A DNA stretch of 64,000 nt, taken from assembly GCF_016786305.1 (NCBI RefSeq), contig NZ_JADWYV010000009.1; one strand, given 5' to 3'. The notes under the pieces are model-generated. The model saw only the letters and a list, made by a program, of their open reading frames with translations. It searched no databases and was not told the origin of the DNA. Source of the DNA: Pseudofrankia nepalensis. GTDB lineage: Bacteria > Actinomycetota > Actinomycetes > Frankiales > Frankiaceae. Shown in pieces: positions 16,879 through 25,079 of this stretch. How positions within the stretch are numbered: the first letter of the stretch is position 1; every line of letters begins with the position of its first letter. Position numbers and translations under genes: made by a program.

Positions 16879-19533
16879 TCAGCGGCTGCGGGGGGCGACG
16901 CGGCGGGTCGGCGGGGCTGTGGTCGGGTCGTCCGGCCAGGGGTGGCGGGGGTAACGGCCGCGAAGTTCCGAGCGGACCCGCGGGTAGCCCGTCCGCCAGA
17001 ACGACGCGAGGTCGCTGGTCACCGCCACCGGGCGCCCCGCCGGTGACAGCAGGTGCAGCACCAGTGGGGCGCGGCCGTCGGCGACGCCGGGTACCCGCTC
17101 CCAGCCGAACACCTCGGCGATCTTCACGGCCAGGACGGGGCCGGCGGCGCCGCTGGTGCCGCTGTAGTCGAGGCGCACCCGGGAGCCGCTCGGCACCGTC
17201 ACCCGCTCGGGCGCCAGCTCGTCCAGCCGGGCGGCCTGTGGCCAGGGCAGCAGCCGGCGCAGCGCCCGGCCGGCGTCGACGCGCTCGAGGTCGGCGCGGC
17301 GCCGCACACCGTCGAGGTCCGGCCCGAGCCAGTCGGGGGCGCGGGCCAGCAGTGCGGCGTCGGTGACGTCGGGCCAGGGGGCGCCGAGCACCCGGTGGCA
17401 GAACGCGAGCCTGTCCCGCAGGGCGAGCGCGTCGGCGTTCCAGCGCAGCACGGGAAGTCCGGCGTCGCGCAGCCCGTCGAGCACGGCGGCCCGCAGCCTG
17501 GGCGGGTCGGGCCTGGTCGGGCGTTCGGCGAGGATGATCGCGCCGAGGCGCTCGAGCCGGCGGGCGACGATGTCACCACCGGACCAGGCGACCTCGTCCT
17601 CGAGGCGCAGCAGCGCCGCTCCCGCCTCCCGCGCGGTGGCCGCGTCGAGGGCGACGGCCAGGCGCACACGGGCGGACGTCCGGCCGGACCCGCGGTCGGC
17701 GACCGCGATGGCGAGCCATTCCGCCCCGGTCAACGCCGAGCCCGCGGCGAGCTCGGCACCTGTCCCGCCGGCCATCAGGTAGTTCGAGCCGCCGGGGTCG
17801 CGGGCCCGCGCGAGCCGCTCGGGGAAGGCGAGGCCGACCACCAGGCCCGCCGCAAGATCGTCGGTCATCTCACCCGTTCCCCGCGCCGCGGGCCCGGCGG
17901 CCCCGGAGGGCCGGGCGGGTTCCCCGGGCGGGGCGGGTGCGGCTTGCGCGGCCGAGCGCAGCCGGCGGACCTCCTCCCGCCAGCGGGCGGACGCGGCCCG
18001 GTCGGTGTCGCCCCGCAGGCGGCGCCACCCGGCGACGAGGTCGTCGGAGGGGCCGCCCGCGGGGTCGTCCCCAGAGAGCATCGCCACGACCTCCGCGGCG
18101 CGGCGGGCGCCGACGGCCAGGGTGCCGTCAAGTAGCGCCCGCGCGAGCCGCGGATGGGCCCCGACCTGGGCGATCGAACGTCCTCGCGGGGTGACCCGGC
18201 CGGTCTCGTCGACGGCGCCGAGGGCCCGCAGCGAAACCCCGGCGGCTTCCATCGCGCCGGCGGGAGGGTCGCTGAGCAGCGACAGGCCCACGCCGCCGGG
18301 ATGGCCCCAGACCGCCAGCTCCAGCGCGAAGGCGGTGAGGTCGGCGACGGCGACCTCCGGTTCCGGCTGGGCGGGCAGCCGGTCGTGCTCGGCGGCCGAC
18401 CAGCAGCGGTACACCCGGCCCGGCGCCTCCCGGCCGGCCCGGCCCGCGCGCTGCCCGGCGGACGACCGCGACACCCGCACGGTAACCAGCGAGCCCAGCC
18501 CGCGGGCGTGATCCATCCGCGGGGAGCGGGCAAGGCCGGCGTCGACGACGACCCGCACGCCGGGCACCGTGAGGCTGCTCTCCGCGACCGCGGTCGCCAA
18601 CACCACCCGGCGACGCGGGCCGGCGCGCAGCACCGCGTCCTGCGCCCCGCCGGTCTGGCGGCCGTGCAGGGTGAGCACGTCGACCGCGTTCCGGTGCCCG
18701 GCGAGCCGACCGGCGACGGCGGCGATCTCACCGGCCCCGGGCAGGAAGACCAGCACATCCCCGGACGTCTCCCGCAGCGCGCGCCCGACGGTCGCGGCGA
18801 CGTGGTCGAGCAGCCTCGGGTCGACCCGCAGGCCGTGCGCCGGGGTGATCACCCCGGGCGGGGGCGCCCAGACCACCTCGACGCCGAACATCGAGGCGTC
18901 CGTCCCGATGACCGGCGCGGGCTGGCCAGGCGCGCCGAGCATCGCGGCCAGCCGCCGGGTGTCGGCTGTCGCGGAGGCGGCGAGCAGGAGCAGGTCGGGG
19001 CGCAGCGCCGCGCGGACGTCGAGCAGGAACGCGAGCGCCAGGTCGGCGTCGAGGTGGCGCTCATGGCACTCGTCGAGGAGGACCGCGTTGGTACCGGGCA
19101 GCTCGGGGTCGCGTTGCAGCCGCCGGACGAGCACTCCCGGTGTGACCACCTCGACCCTGGTGGACGGCCCGACCATGCGCTCGCCGCGGATCGTGTAGCC
19201 GACCGCGCCACCCACCTCGCCGCCGCCCACACCACGGCGACCCGCGGCATCCACGCGAGCCCCGGCACCGCCAGCGAGGCTGGCCATCCGCCGTGCCGCG
19301 GCGCGGACGGCGATCCGCCGCGGCTCGACGACCAGTACCCGGCCGGGGACGTGGTCGGCGAGCGCGAGCGGGACGAGCGTTGTCTTGCCTGTGCCAGGCG
19401 GAGCCACCAGCACCGCGGCCCCGCCGGCGAAGCCCGACCCGTGCTGGCCGTGGGCGGTCAGCGCGGCGACGAGCGCTGGCAGGGCGGCCCGGACAGGCAG
19501 GTCCGCCCCGGCGACCGTCAGGTCGGGCAACAT
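16879..19533 (-). CDS. hrpB: ATP-dependent RNA helicase HrpB
   Basis: An 884-residue protein, close to usual HrpB size. Walker A APPGTGKT at 44-51, DECH (motif II) at 154-157, then 'SATADTRRLAAMLG' (motif III), 'VLVFLPGAGEIAAVAGRL' and 'QRAGRAGREAPGRVYR' (motif VI). The C-terminal half carries the HrpB-specific region with 'VGLAFPERLARAR' and 'HPWPDDPTTAPPTRR', typical of the family end. Start is ATG 19533: the MLPDL sequence directly precedes the helicase core, while the open frame to 20004 has no homology. HrpB proteins are DEAH/DExH-box helicases of unsettled bacterial role. Monocistronic here. Confidence 0.93.
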   Translation of the reverse strand: MLPDLTVAGADLPVRAALPALVAALTAHGQHGSGFAGGAAVLVAPPGTGKTTLVPLALADHVPGRVLVVEPRRIAVRAAARRMASLAGGAGARVDAAGRRGVGGGEVGGAVGYTIRGERMVGPSTRVEVVTPGVLVRRLQRDPELPGTNAVLLDECHERHLDADLALAFLLDVRAALRPDLLLLAASATADTRRLAAMLGAPGQPAPVIGTDASMFGVEVVWAPPPGVITPAHGLRVDPRLLDHVAATVGRALRETSGDVLVFLPGAGEIAAVAGRLAGHRNAVDVLTLHGRQTGGAQDAVLRAGPRRRVVLATAVAESSLTVPGVRVVVDAGLARSPRMDHARGLGSLVTVRVSRSSAGQRAGRAGREAPGRVYRCWSAAEHDRLPAQPEPEVAVADLTAFALELAVWGHPGGVGLSLLSDPPAGAMEAAGVSLRALGAVDETGRVTPRGRSIAQVGAHPRLARALLDGTLAVGARRAAEVVAMLSGDDPAGGPSDDLVAGWRRLRGDTDRAASARWREEVRRLRSAAQAAPAPPGEPARPSGAAGPAARGTGEMTDDLAAGLVVGLAFPERLARARDPGGSNYLMAGGTGAELAAGSALTGAEWLAIAVADRGSGRTSARVRLAVALDAATAREAGAALLRLEDEVAWSGGDIVARRLERLGAIILAERPTRPDPPRLRAAVLDGLRDAGLPVLRWNADALALRDRLAFCHRVLGAPWPDVTDAALLARAPDWLGPDLDGVRRRADLERVDAGRALRRLLPWPQAARLDELAPERVTVPSGSRVRLDYSGTSGAAGPVLAVKIAEVFGWERVPGVADGRAPLVLHLLSPAGRPVAVTSDLASFWRTGYPRVRSELRGRYPRHPWPDDPTTAPPTRRVAPRSR

Positions 19534-19624
19534 GCGCCCAGTCTCCTCGGATCGACGCGGCCGAGGGCGACGTGGCGTTCCGCCGAATGCCCCTCTGCTG
19601 ACGGTGCGCCAGTTCGACACTCCG

Positions 19625-19760
19625 ATTGGTTGAGGCCATCGTCGACGTAGAGGTTGGCGCCGGTGATGAAGCTGCTCGCCGGGACGCGAGGAACAGCACC
19701 GCGTCCGTGACCTCCTCCTGGTGGCCCATGCGACCCAGTGGGCCGGCGGTGGCCACCCCG
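19625..19760 (-). pseudogene. relic of a short-chain dehydrogenase C terminus, frameshifted
   Basis: Reading the minus strand, one frame gives 'GPLGRMGHQEEVTDAVLFLAS' and the next frame continues 'PASSFITGANLYVDDGLNQ'. Together these are the well-known C terminus of classical SDR proteins, split by a frameshift at about 19680. The N-terminal part is not found. Confidence 0.75.
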
Positions 19761-19974
19761 GCCGCATCCCCCTCGCCCCGCCAGCGGGCCCGATTACTCC
19801 GGGAGGGGGGCTGTTCGCGGGCGTTCTGTTCCATTTCGGCTCCGTCAGGGGCCAGACGAGAGCGGCGATCAGGACGATGGCGCCGCGACGTTGGCAGTCT
19901 GATCCGAACGTGTGGCTGCCCCCGCGGCCACCAGAAATGATCAACGATCGCCGGAGTGATCCACCACCGGGAAG

Positions 19975-20131
19975 CCGCACCCACCTGACGCCAACGGCAA
20001 TCACCAGCGAGGCAGACCTGTTCCTCGGCCCCGAACTCTACGCCCCCGATCGGCCTGCCGCAGCCGCCGATCCGAGCGGCCCGGGCAGACGCATCGACCG
20101 CCTCCTCCACGAATATCAACGAGCCACCTGA
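19975..20131 (+). pseudogene. possible transposase C-terminal relic
   Basis: A frame ending 'EADLFLGPELYAPDRP..GPGRRIDRLLHEYQRAT' followed by a TGA. It resembles the C-terminal ends of integrase-core transposases, but the catalytic core is absent and the resemblance is only by style. It lies at the left side of an AT-richer islet, which fits mobile DNA. Identity is uncertain. Confidence 0.3.
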
Positions 20132-20201
20132 TCAAGCATTTGACCAGCCAGATCGCATATTCGCACCCTTCAAGGACCCTTATTACGAAGTCACCTGGCC
20201 A

Positions 20202-20804
20202 CTACCGCCAATACCGGAGTTCCAGCCAAGCATGAATCTCGCGATCAACCTCTTCATCTTCAACATATGAAGAGATCCAAGAGAGAGCCCACATGATCAG
20301 TTCAACGTCTTGCAGCGCCGAGAACTCTACCTCGCTCGGCAGATTCACCTCACCGCCTATAGGAGCATAGAAACTCTCATCAGTATTATCATACCGGACC
20401 TTCCGAATCTCCGATTCCGCGATTGCCTGTTCACGCGTAATAGGAAATTTCCCCAGCGCCCATTTAGCGGCTCCATCCGGCAGAAGGATCTCCGGAAGGT
20501 CGAAGATCGGCGGATCGAACCGCCGCGCGATGGATGCGATTCGGAGCATCCAATAAGCCCCGACAGCGGCCCGAACACCCTCAATCCTGACGGCCAGATC
20601 GATGACTTCCGCGGCGACTTTGAAGTCATCTGCGCGCCGGTTCGAAGTCGCGCCGCGGAAAGGCATGACGCGGACCTCCAAGGACTCAAATACCGCCAGC
20701 CACCACTGCGGCGAGGCGCCATCCGGCCAGCGTCGGGCCACCCAACCCGCGATCTGCTCGACAGGAACACTCCAGATTTCACGGAGATCTGAATCGATTC
20801 CCAT
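20202..20804 (-). CDS. probable immunity protein to the adjoining toxin relic
   Basis: A 200-residue soluble protein with many Trp and acidic residues (starts 'MGIDSDLREIWSVPVEQIAGW', ends 'DREIHAWLELRYWR'). Base composition is clearly lower in GC than the flanks, a sign of transfer. Its start overlaps by 26 bases the end of a toxin-tail relic on the same strand, the usual toxin-then-immunity order. No domain is recognised. It may be an orphan antitoxin kept after the toxin broke. Confidence 0.65.
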   Translation of the reverse strand: MGIDSDLREIWSVPVEQIAGWVARRWPDGASPQWWLAVFESLEVRVMPFRGATSNRRADDFKVAAEVIDLAVRIEGVRAAVGAYWMLRIASIARRFDPPIFDLPEILLPDGAAKWALGKFPITREQAIAESEIRKVRYDNTDESFYAPIGGEVNLPSEVEFSALQDVELIMWALSWISSYVEDEEVDREIHAWLELRYWR

Positions 20805-21246
20805 TTACGGGGGCCCTCCCGCCAAAGTCTCTAGTTGCCGCCAACGGGATTCTGATGCCAGACCTGCCGAAAGCATCGACTCCCTGCTTGATGAACGAGG
20901 CGGCACACTGTGCGCATGGCGGCGTGTAGTGGCCGGTGAAGTTGTCGAAGGACGCGACTCGGCCGCCACTTGCAAATGTGATCTGTCCAGCCCCGATAAC
21001 TGGTGATCCACCGCTGGCCATCGTGTGGTGGATTCCCGGCAGGTCGCGAACAATATTCAGACCGCCACCCTCCCCTACTGTCCAGAGATATTTGCCGCCA
21101 TTGGCGACTGCCTGAGTGAACTCGAAGAGCCTGCCGCCATCGCGGAGACGCCCTCAAGGTCAGCTGACATCCGCTCAAACGGCAGATCATCCGTCTTGTT
21201 GTTGGAGATCAGGACGGTGCGGTGCAGGACGACCGGAATCTACCCA
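20779..21246 (-). pseudogene. broken C-terminal tail of a polymorphic toxin
   Basis: On the minus strand the frame from about 21153 reads 'LFEFTQAVANGGKYLW', 'GGLNIVRDLPGIHHTMASGG' and 'FASGGRVASFDNFTGHYTPP', then 'CAQCAASFIKQGVDAFGRSGI' to a stop at 20779. The 'DNFTGHYTP' ending is frequent in polymorphic toxin and secreted C-terminal domains. Upstream, another frame holds 'VVLHRTVLISNNKTDDLPFERM', which looks like the same protein before a frameshift near 21140. The secretion part is missing altogether. Nearest neighbour is the putative immunity gene. Confidence 0.6.
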
Positions 21247-21351
21247 ACGGGGTCGGGACCGTGCCGCGGGTGATCGGCGATCCACGTCCATGCGGCTCAC
21301 ACCCTCACGGGTCGGTGGTGCCAGGCGTTTTCACGCCTGCCCTGGGACATG

Positions 21352-21573
21352 TCATCCGCCCGCGGCGTCCTCGGGCTCCCAGCGCAGCAGGTCGCCCGGC
21401 TGGCAGTCGAGCGCCTCGCAGAGCGCGGCGAGGGTCGCGAAGCGCACCGCCTTGGCGCGGCCGTTCTTGAGTACCGCCAGGTTGGCGGGAGTGATCCCTA
21501 CGCGGTCCGCGAGCTCGCCGACCGACATCTTCCGCCTGGCCAGCATCACGTCGATGTCGACGGCGATCGGCAT
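21352..21573 (-). CDS. Xre-family HTH regulator (small, YozG/DUF2975-partner type)
   Basis: A 73-residue protein: 'MPIAVDIDVMLARRKMSVGELADRVGITPANLAVLKNGRAKAVRF', then 'LAALCEALDCQPGDLLRWEP'. This is the short Xre/Cro HTH typically encoded after a DUF2975 membrane protein. Its ATG shares one base with the TGA of that gene (TGATG), so the two are translationally coupled. It probably binds the palindrome upstream of the operon. The longer open frame to 22071 is a shadow of the membrane gene. Confidence 0.88.
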   Translation of the reverse strand: MPIAVDIDVMLARRKMSVGELADRVGITPANLAVLKNGRAKAVRFATLAALCEALDCQPGDLLRWEPEDAAGG

Positions 21574-22064
21574 CAGATCACCTCGTCCAGCTCGGCCTGC
21601 AGCTGCGACGCTTCGACGTCGCGCGCGACGGCCTGGGCGAGCAGCATCCGCAGCACGAGCACGAGGAGCGCGACCCCCAGGATGGCCACCCCGACCCCGC
21701 CCATGATGACGGTCACGCCCGGGTCGGCCCGCTGGCCCGGCGCGTTGAGGACCGTGACCGCGAACCACACGAGGGCAGCCGCCACGATCGCGCCGATCAC
21801 GACGTCCACGTACCGGAAGGCGGCGTGGGAGAACACGGTTCCGCGTCGCGCCATCGTCACCAGCCGCCATACGCAGAGCAGGGCGACCTGGACCGACACC
21901 ATGCCCAGGATCGTGATCACGCGCAGCGGGGCCAGCGGGAGCGACCCGTCCTCCGGGTCGCTCCCGCTGGCCAACGCCCACACCATCCCTGCCTGCACGA
22001 ACACGGTGCCGGCGAGCACCACCACGAGCACGGCGCGCAGCGCACCCACCGTCAGCCTTCCCAT
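21573..22064 (-). CDS. DUF2975-like integral membrane protein
   Basis: A 163-residue protein with four hydrophobic segments at about 5-25, 40-60, 80-103 and 115-140. Layout and partner match DUF2975 proteins, which are encoded with a small Xre regulator. Start ATG 22064 is supported by AAGGA six bases upstream; the longer open frame to 22238 has no homology and would run across the palindromic site. Function unknown, perhaps signal sensing at the membrane. Confidence 0.8.
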   Translation of the reverse strand: MGRLTVGALRAVLVVVLAGTVFVQAGMVWALASGSDPEDGSLPLAPLRVITILGMVSVQVALLCVWRLVTMARRGTVFSHAAFRYVDVVIGAIVAAALVWFAVTVLNAPGQRADPGVTVIMGGVGVAILGVALLVLVLRMLLAQAVARDVEASQLQAELDEVI

Positions 22065-22096
22065 GGCCCATCCTTCCATCGATTCACGATGGGAAT

Positions 22097-22113
22097 CTAT
22101 CGAATTTCGATAG
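22097..22113 (-). promoter_or_regulatory. palindromic operator candidate for the Xre/DUF2975 operon
   Basis: Perfect inverted repeat CTATCGA-ATT-TCGATAG, about 33 bases before the DUF2975 start. It is an AT-richer island in GC-rich DNA, and position and symmetry fit autorepression by the small Xre protein. Confidence 0.6.
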
Positions 22114-22547
22114 GTGGAGCAAAGGCTGGGACGGAGGATAGGCGGCCGTTTCGCGCCATGGCGGGACGCCGCCGCGGACCCTGAGGTCGATGATCGTGTC
22201 CCAGTCGAGGTCGAGAGAGGTGAGGATGTCGCGTTCACGAAGCAGGTTGTGGGTTCGGGCCCGCGTACCCAGCACCAAGATCCTTCGCCCCGTCACCGCA
22301 CCTGTGTGACCTTGACCTGCCCGCGACGTCGCGCAGATCAAGTCCCACCAGACACGAAGTCTCTCGACCAGGTAGACCCGCCAGTCGGAAGGGCGGCAGC
22401 CCGGGAGACGCGCTGTGCTGTCGCCATCCTGACCGGGCGGGCGGCCCGGGTTCAGTGTCAGCACGGATACGTGGCGGCGGCCGCGCCGCGCACGATGCGG
22501 TCACCACAGGCATGCCTGAGCGCGCACGAACTCGAAGGTGACACACG
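22114..22547. other. intergenic, 434 bases
   Basis: No convincing gene. A minus-strand frame of 126 codons (22084-22464) covers the operator and has no recognisable features. A tRNA T-arm-like string near 22240-22275 lacks the other arms. Confidence 0.45.
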
Positions 22548-23132
22548 ATGACCATGAACGAACCGTCCGCCCTCATCTCACGGCGGGGCATCCTGGCAGC
22601 CGGACTGGGCTTGACGACCCTCACCGCCGCCGCCATGCTCGCCACACCCGCCGCGGCGTCGGGGCTGTGGCACACCGACTGGCGCTTCTGCAACAGGTGC
22701 CACGGCCTGGTCCGGTACCCTTCGCCGGTCCAGAACCGATGCCCCGCGGGCTTCTCGCACGCGGTCCAGGGCTGGACCTTCGGAGTGCCCTTCACCAACA
22801 GCACCGACCACCATGCCGGCGAGACGGCATACCAGCAGAGCGACTGGCAGATATGCCGGTACTGCAGCGTCCTCTACTACCACGACTTCCCCGGCGTGTG
22901 CGCCGGCCGCGGCGGCTCCACCCACCTGGCGACCGGGCCCCAGTACCTTCTCCTTCACGACCGCAACCCGGTTCCGAGCGGCTTCCAGACCGACTGGCGG
23001 TTCTGCTACAAGTGCAGCTCGCTCTACTTCGACGGCTATGACCCGAACGGCGTCTGCCCCGGAAACCCAGGCTGGGGCCACGCCGCCGCCGGCTACATGT
23101 TCCACCTGCAGGTATACGCCTACACCGCCTAG
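22548..23132 (+). CDS. Tat-exported protein with three Cys-rich repeats
   Basis: A 194-residue protein. The N terminus has a twin-arginine signal (SRRGILAAG, residues 11-19) with a hydrophobic stretch and an 'ATPAAASG' cleavage region around 33-40. The mature part has three repeats, each starting DW-x-(F/I)-C-x-x-C (near residues 44, 101 and 149) and having a second Cys-Pro or Cys-Ala cluster. This C-x2-C pattern could bind zinc or form disulphides. Similar W..C..C repeats occur in secreted actinobacterial and myxobacterial proteins of unknown role. ATG preceded by GAAGGTG eight bases earlier. Confidence 0.82.
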   Translation: MTMNEPSALISRRGILAAGLGLTTLTAAAMLATPAAASGLWHTDWRFCNRCHGLVRYPSPVQNRCPAGFSHAVQGWTFGVPFTNSTDHHAGETAYQQSDWQICRYCSVLYYHDFPGVCAGRGGSTHLATGPQYLLLHDRNPVPSGFQTDWRFCYKCSSLYFDGYDPNGVCPGNPGWGHAAAGYMFHLQVYAYTA

Positions 23133-23281
23133 AGCGCCCGCTCGCCATGATCGCCCACGAGGCATTCGGCGACGCATCACACGACACGCCGGTACGGCCG
23201 TGGGCGATGACGGCGCCGGGTTCCACCCGATCATGGCCGTGTTGACGCCGGCCGCACTCGGGCCAGGCGGTTCAAAAATCA

Positions 23282-23383
23282 AGATTCGCTCGACGTGGCA
23301 TCGCGAGGCTGCTCGGCCCCAACTTCGAAGGCACCACCCAGATCCAGCGCCTGGTCATCAGCCGCCACCTGGCAAAGGCCTGA
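23282..23383 (+). pseudogene. relic of an acyl-CoA dehydrogenase C terminus
   Basis: The frame reads '..LLGPNFEGTTQIQRLVISRHLAKA' then stop, the terminal signature of acyl-CoA dehydrogenases (EGT-x-QIQR). Only about 25 to 30 codons remain and no start is present. The rest of the gene is absent from the window. Confidence 0.75.
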
Positions 23384-23410
23384 TCAAGCCACGTTTCCGC
23401 AGGTCATGCC

Positions 23411-23437
23411 TGAAGGAGCGGAGGCCCCGCTCCTTCA
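23411..23437. terminator. intergenic hairpin, probable bidirectional terminator
   Basis: Perfect 11-base stem TGAAGGAGCGG / CCGCTCCTTCA with a 5-base loop, between the acyl-CoA dehydrogenase relic and the 3' end of the regulator gene. No T-run follows, which is common in high-GC actinomycetes. Confidence 0.6.
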
Positions 23438-23470
23438 TCGCATCCCAGGCCCAGGTCGGGCGCGGCCCGG

Positions 23471-24229
23471 CTAGGGCGGCGGCGCCGCCCCCAGTTGGCG
23501 TGAGATCCCCTGCGCCGCGACCTGCAGCGCGGCGGTGAGCCTGGCGCGGTCGCGCCTGAGGGAGGCGACGACGACGCCGATCGCCGCCACGACCTGGCCG
23601 CCGCCGTGGATCGGCACGGCGACGGAGCAGGCCCCGAGCGACATCTCCTCGACCGTCGTCGCGTAGCCGGCGCGCCGGATCTGCTCCAGTTGCTCGTTGA
23701 GCCGCCCGGGTTGCGTGATCGTGTATGGCGTGACGCGCGTCAGCGAGGCCAGTACCCGGCGGCGGATGTCCTCGGGCGCGTGCGCGAGCAGCGCCTTCCC
23801 GACGCCGGTCGCATGCATCGGCAAGGTCAGGCCGACCGCGCTGACCACCGGGACGGACGTCCTGCCCGCGATCCGTTCCAGGTACAGCACCTGGTGGTCG
23901 TCGCGGACGGCCAGGTGGACCGTGGCGCGGGTCGCGGCGTGGATGTCGTACAGGAAGGGCGCGGCCGTCTCCCGCAGGGTCGACTGGATCGGCGCGAGCA
24001 GTCCGATCTCCCACATGCGCCGGCCGATGACGTAGCCACGGTCGGTGCGCGCGAGTGCGCCGTGGCGGAGAAGTTCTCCGGCCAGGCGGTGGACGGTGGG
24101 TATCGGCAGGTCCGCGCGTCGCGCGAGATCCGACAGGCCCAGCCGGGTGTGCTGGTCGTCGAACGCCCCGAGGATCGCCATGATCCGTCCGGTGAGTGTC
24201 GCGCCCGGAGTTCCGGTTCGCCCGGCCAT
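23471..24229 (-). CDS. IclR-family regulator of the protocatechuate cluster (PcaR/PcaU-like)
   Basis: A 252-residue protein. Winged HTH 'RIMAILGAFDDQHTRLGLSDLARRADLPIPTVHRLAGELLRHGAL' is at residues about 15-60 and the IclR effector domain follows ('MHATGVGKALLAHAPED', 'GYATTVEEMSLGACSVAVPI'). IclR proteins commonly control pca genes in response to protocatechuate or 3-oxoadipate. It is divergent from pcaH with 70 bases between starts. ATG 24229 is preferred: it has GGAAG upstream and leaves the palindrome at 24242 in the promoter; ATG 24262 is possible. Confidence 0.9.
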   Translation of the reverse strand: MAGRTGTPGATLTGRIMAILGAFDDQHTRLGLSDLARRADLPIPTVHRLAGELLRHGALARTDRGYVIGRRMWEIGLLAPIQSTLRETAAPFLYDIHAATRATVHLAVRDDHQVLYLERIAGRTSVPVVSAVGLTLPMHATGVGKALLAHAPEDIRRRVLASLTRVTPYTITQPGRLNEQLEQIRRAGYATTVEEMSLGACSVAVPIHGGGQVVAAIGVVVASLRRDRARLTAALQVAAQGISRQLGAAPPP

Positions 24230-24241
24230 GCTGTCGAGTCT

Positions 24242-24254
24242 TCCACTGAGTGGA
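24242..24254. promoter_or_regulatory. inverted repeat in the pcaR-pcaH divergent promoter, operator candidate
   Basis: TCCAC-TGA-GTGGA, a perfect 5-base inverted repeat with a 3-base spacer. It lies 13 bases before the regulator start and 46 bases before pcaH. IclR regulators bind short palindromes in such intergenic regions. Confidence 0.5.
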
Positions 24255-24299
24255 TACACCATGTTTCGCCGGGCGCCGGCCGGTCCTACGGTGCGTGCC

Positions 24300-25079
24300 A
24301 TGAGCAGTCGCGCGCGGGCCCGCGAGCTGGAGCCACAGTCCGTGATCAGCTCCGAGATGGCGGCCATCGAGTCTGACTACCGCCGCGCGGGTGTCGAGGA
24401 GACCCAGCCGCGCCTGGACTACCCGCCGTATCGCGGCAGCCTGCTGCGCCACCCCACCAGGGACCCGTGTGACGTCGACCCCGAGGCGATCGAGCGGTGG
24501 GCTCCGTGTTTCGGCGCCCGCGACGTCGACCCGCTGGAGGCCGACCTGACGGTCGGTCACGCCGGTGAACCGGTCGGCGAGCGCGTCGTCGTGACCGGTC
24601 GGGTGGTGGACGGCGACGGCCGGCCCGTCCGTGGGCAGCTGGTGGAGATCTGGCAGGCCAACGCGGCGGGCCGGTACGTGCACCGGCGTGACCAGCATCC
24701 GGCTCCGCTCGACCCGCACTTCACCGGCGCGGGTCGATGCCTGACCGACGGCGACGGCTGGTACCGGTTCCAGACGATCAAACCTGGTCCCTATCCCTGG
24801 CGTAACCACTGCAACGCCTGGCGGCCGGCGCACATCCACTTCTCCGTGTTCGGCGCCGCCTTCACGCAGCGTCTTGTCACGCAGATGTACTTTCCCGGAG
24901 ATCCGTTGTTCGCGTTCGACCCGATCTACCAGTCGATCACTGACCGGCGGGCCCGCGACCGGCTGGTCGCGACCTACGACCACGGCCTGACGAGCCACGA
25001 GTGGGCCCTCGGCTACAGGTGGGACATCGTGCTCACCGGCGGCCAGCCGACCTATGTCGAGGCGGGGGAGCTCGTGTGA
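24300..25079 (+). CDS. pcaH: protocatechuate 3,4-dioxygenase beta subunit
   Basis: A 259-residue protein. It carries the beta-type N terminus 'ETQPRLDYPPYRGSLLRHPT' and the Fe(III) ligands: Tyr126 (GRYVHRRD), Tyr165 (GPYPWRN), His178 and His180 (AHIHFSVF). With PcaG it opens protocatechuate between its hydroxyls to 3-carboxy-cis,cis-muconate. First gene of the cluster; pcaG follows with a 4-base overlap. No strong ribosome site precedes ATG 24300, so translation may be leaderless. ATG 24357 is a less likely start, as it would cut conserved N-terminal residues. Confidence 0.96.
   Translation: MSSRARARELEPQSVISSEMAAIESDYRRAGVEETQPRLDYPPYRGSLLRHPTRDPCDVDPEAIERWAPCFGARDVDPLEADLTVGHAGEPVGERVVVTGRVVDGDGRPVRGQLVEIWQANAAGRYVHRRDQHPAPLDPHFTGAGRCLTDGDGWYRFQTIKPGPYPWRNHCNAWRPAHIHFSVFGAAFTQRLVTQMYFPGDPLFAFDPIYQSITDRRARDRLVATYDHGLTSHEWALGYRWDIVLTGGQPTYVEAGELV

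Noticed and set aside
22240..22275. tRNA-like T-arm string (GGTTGTGGGTTCGGGCCC) on the + strand
   Set aside because: The T-stem does not pair cleanly, and no matching acceptor, D-arm or anticodon arm is found nearby, so neither a tRNA nor a clear att fragment can be supported.
22084..22464. 126-codon minus-strand frame upstream of the DUF2975 gene
   Set aside because: It covers the palindromic operator and the DUF2975 promoter region, has no ribosome site and no recognisable domain.
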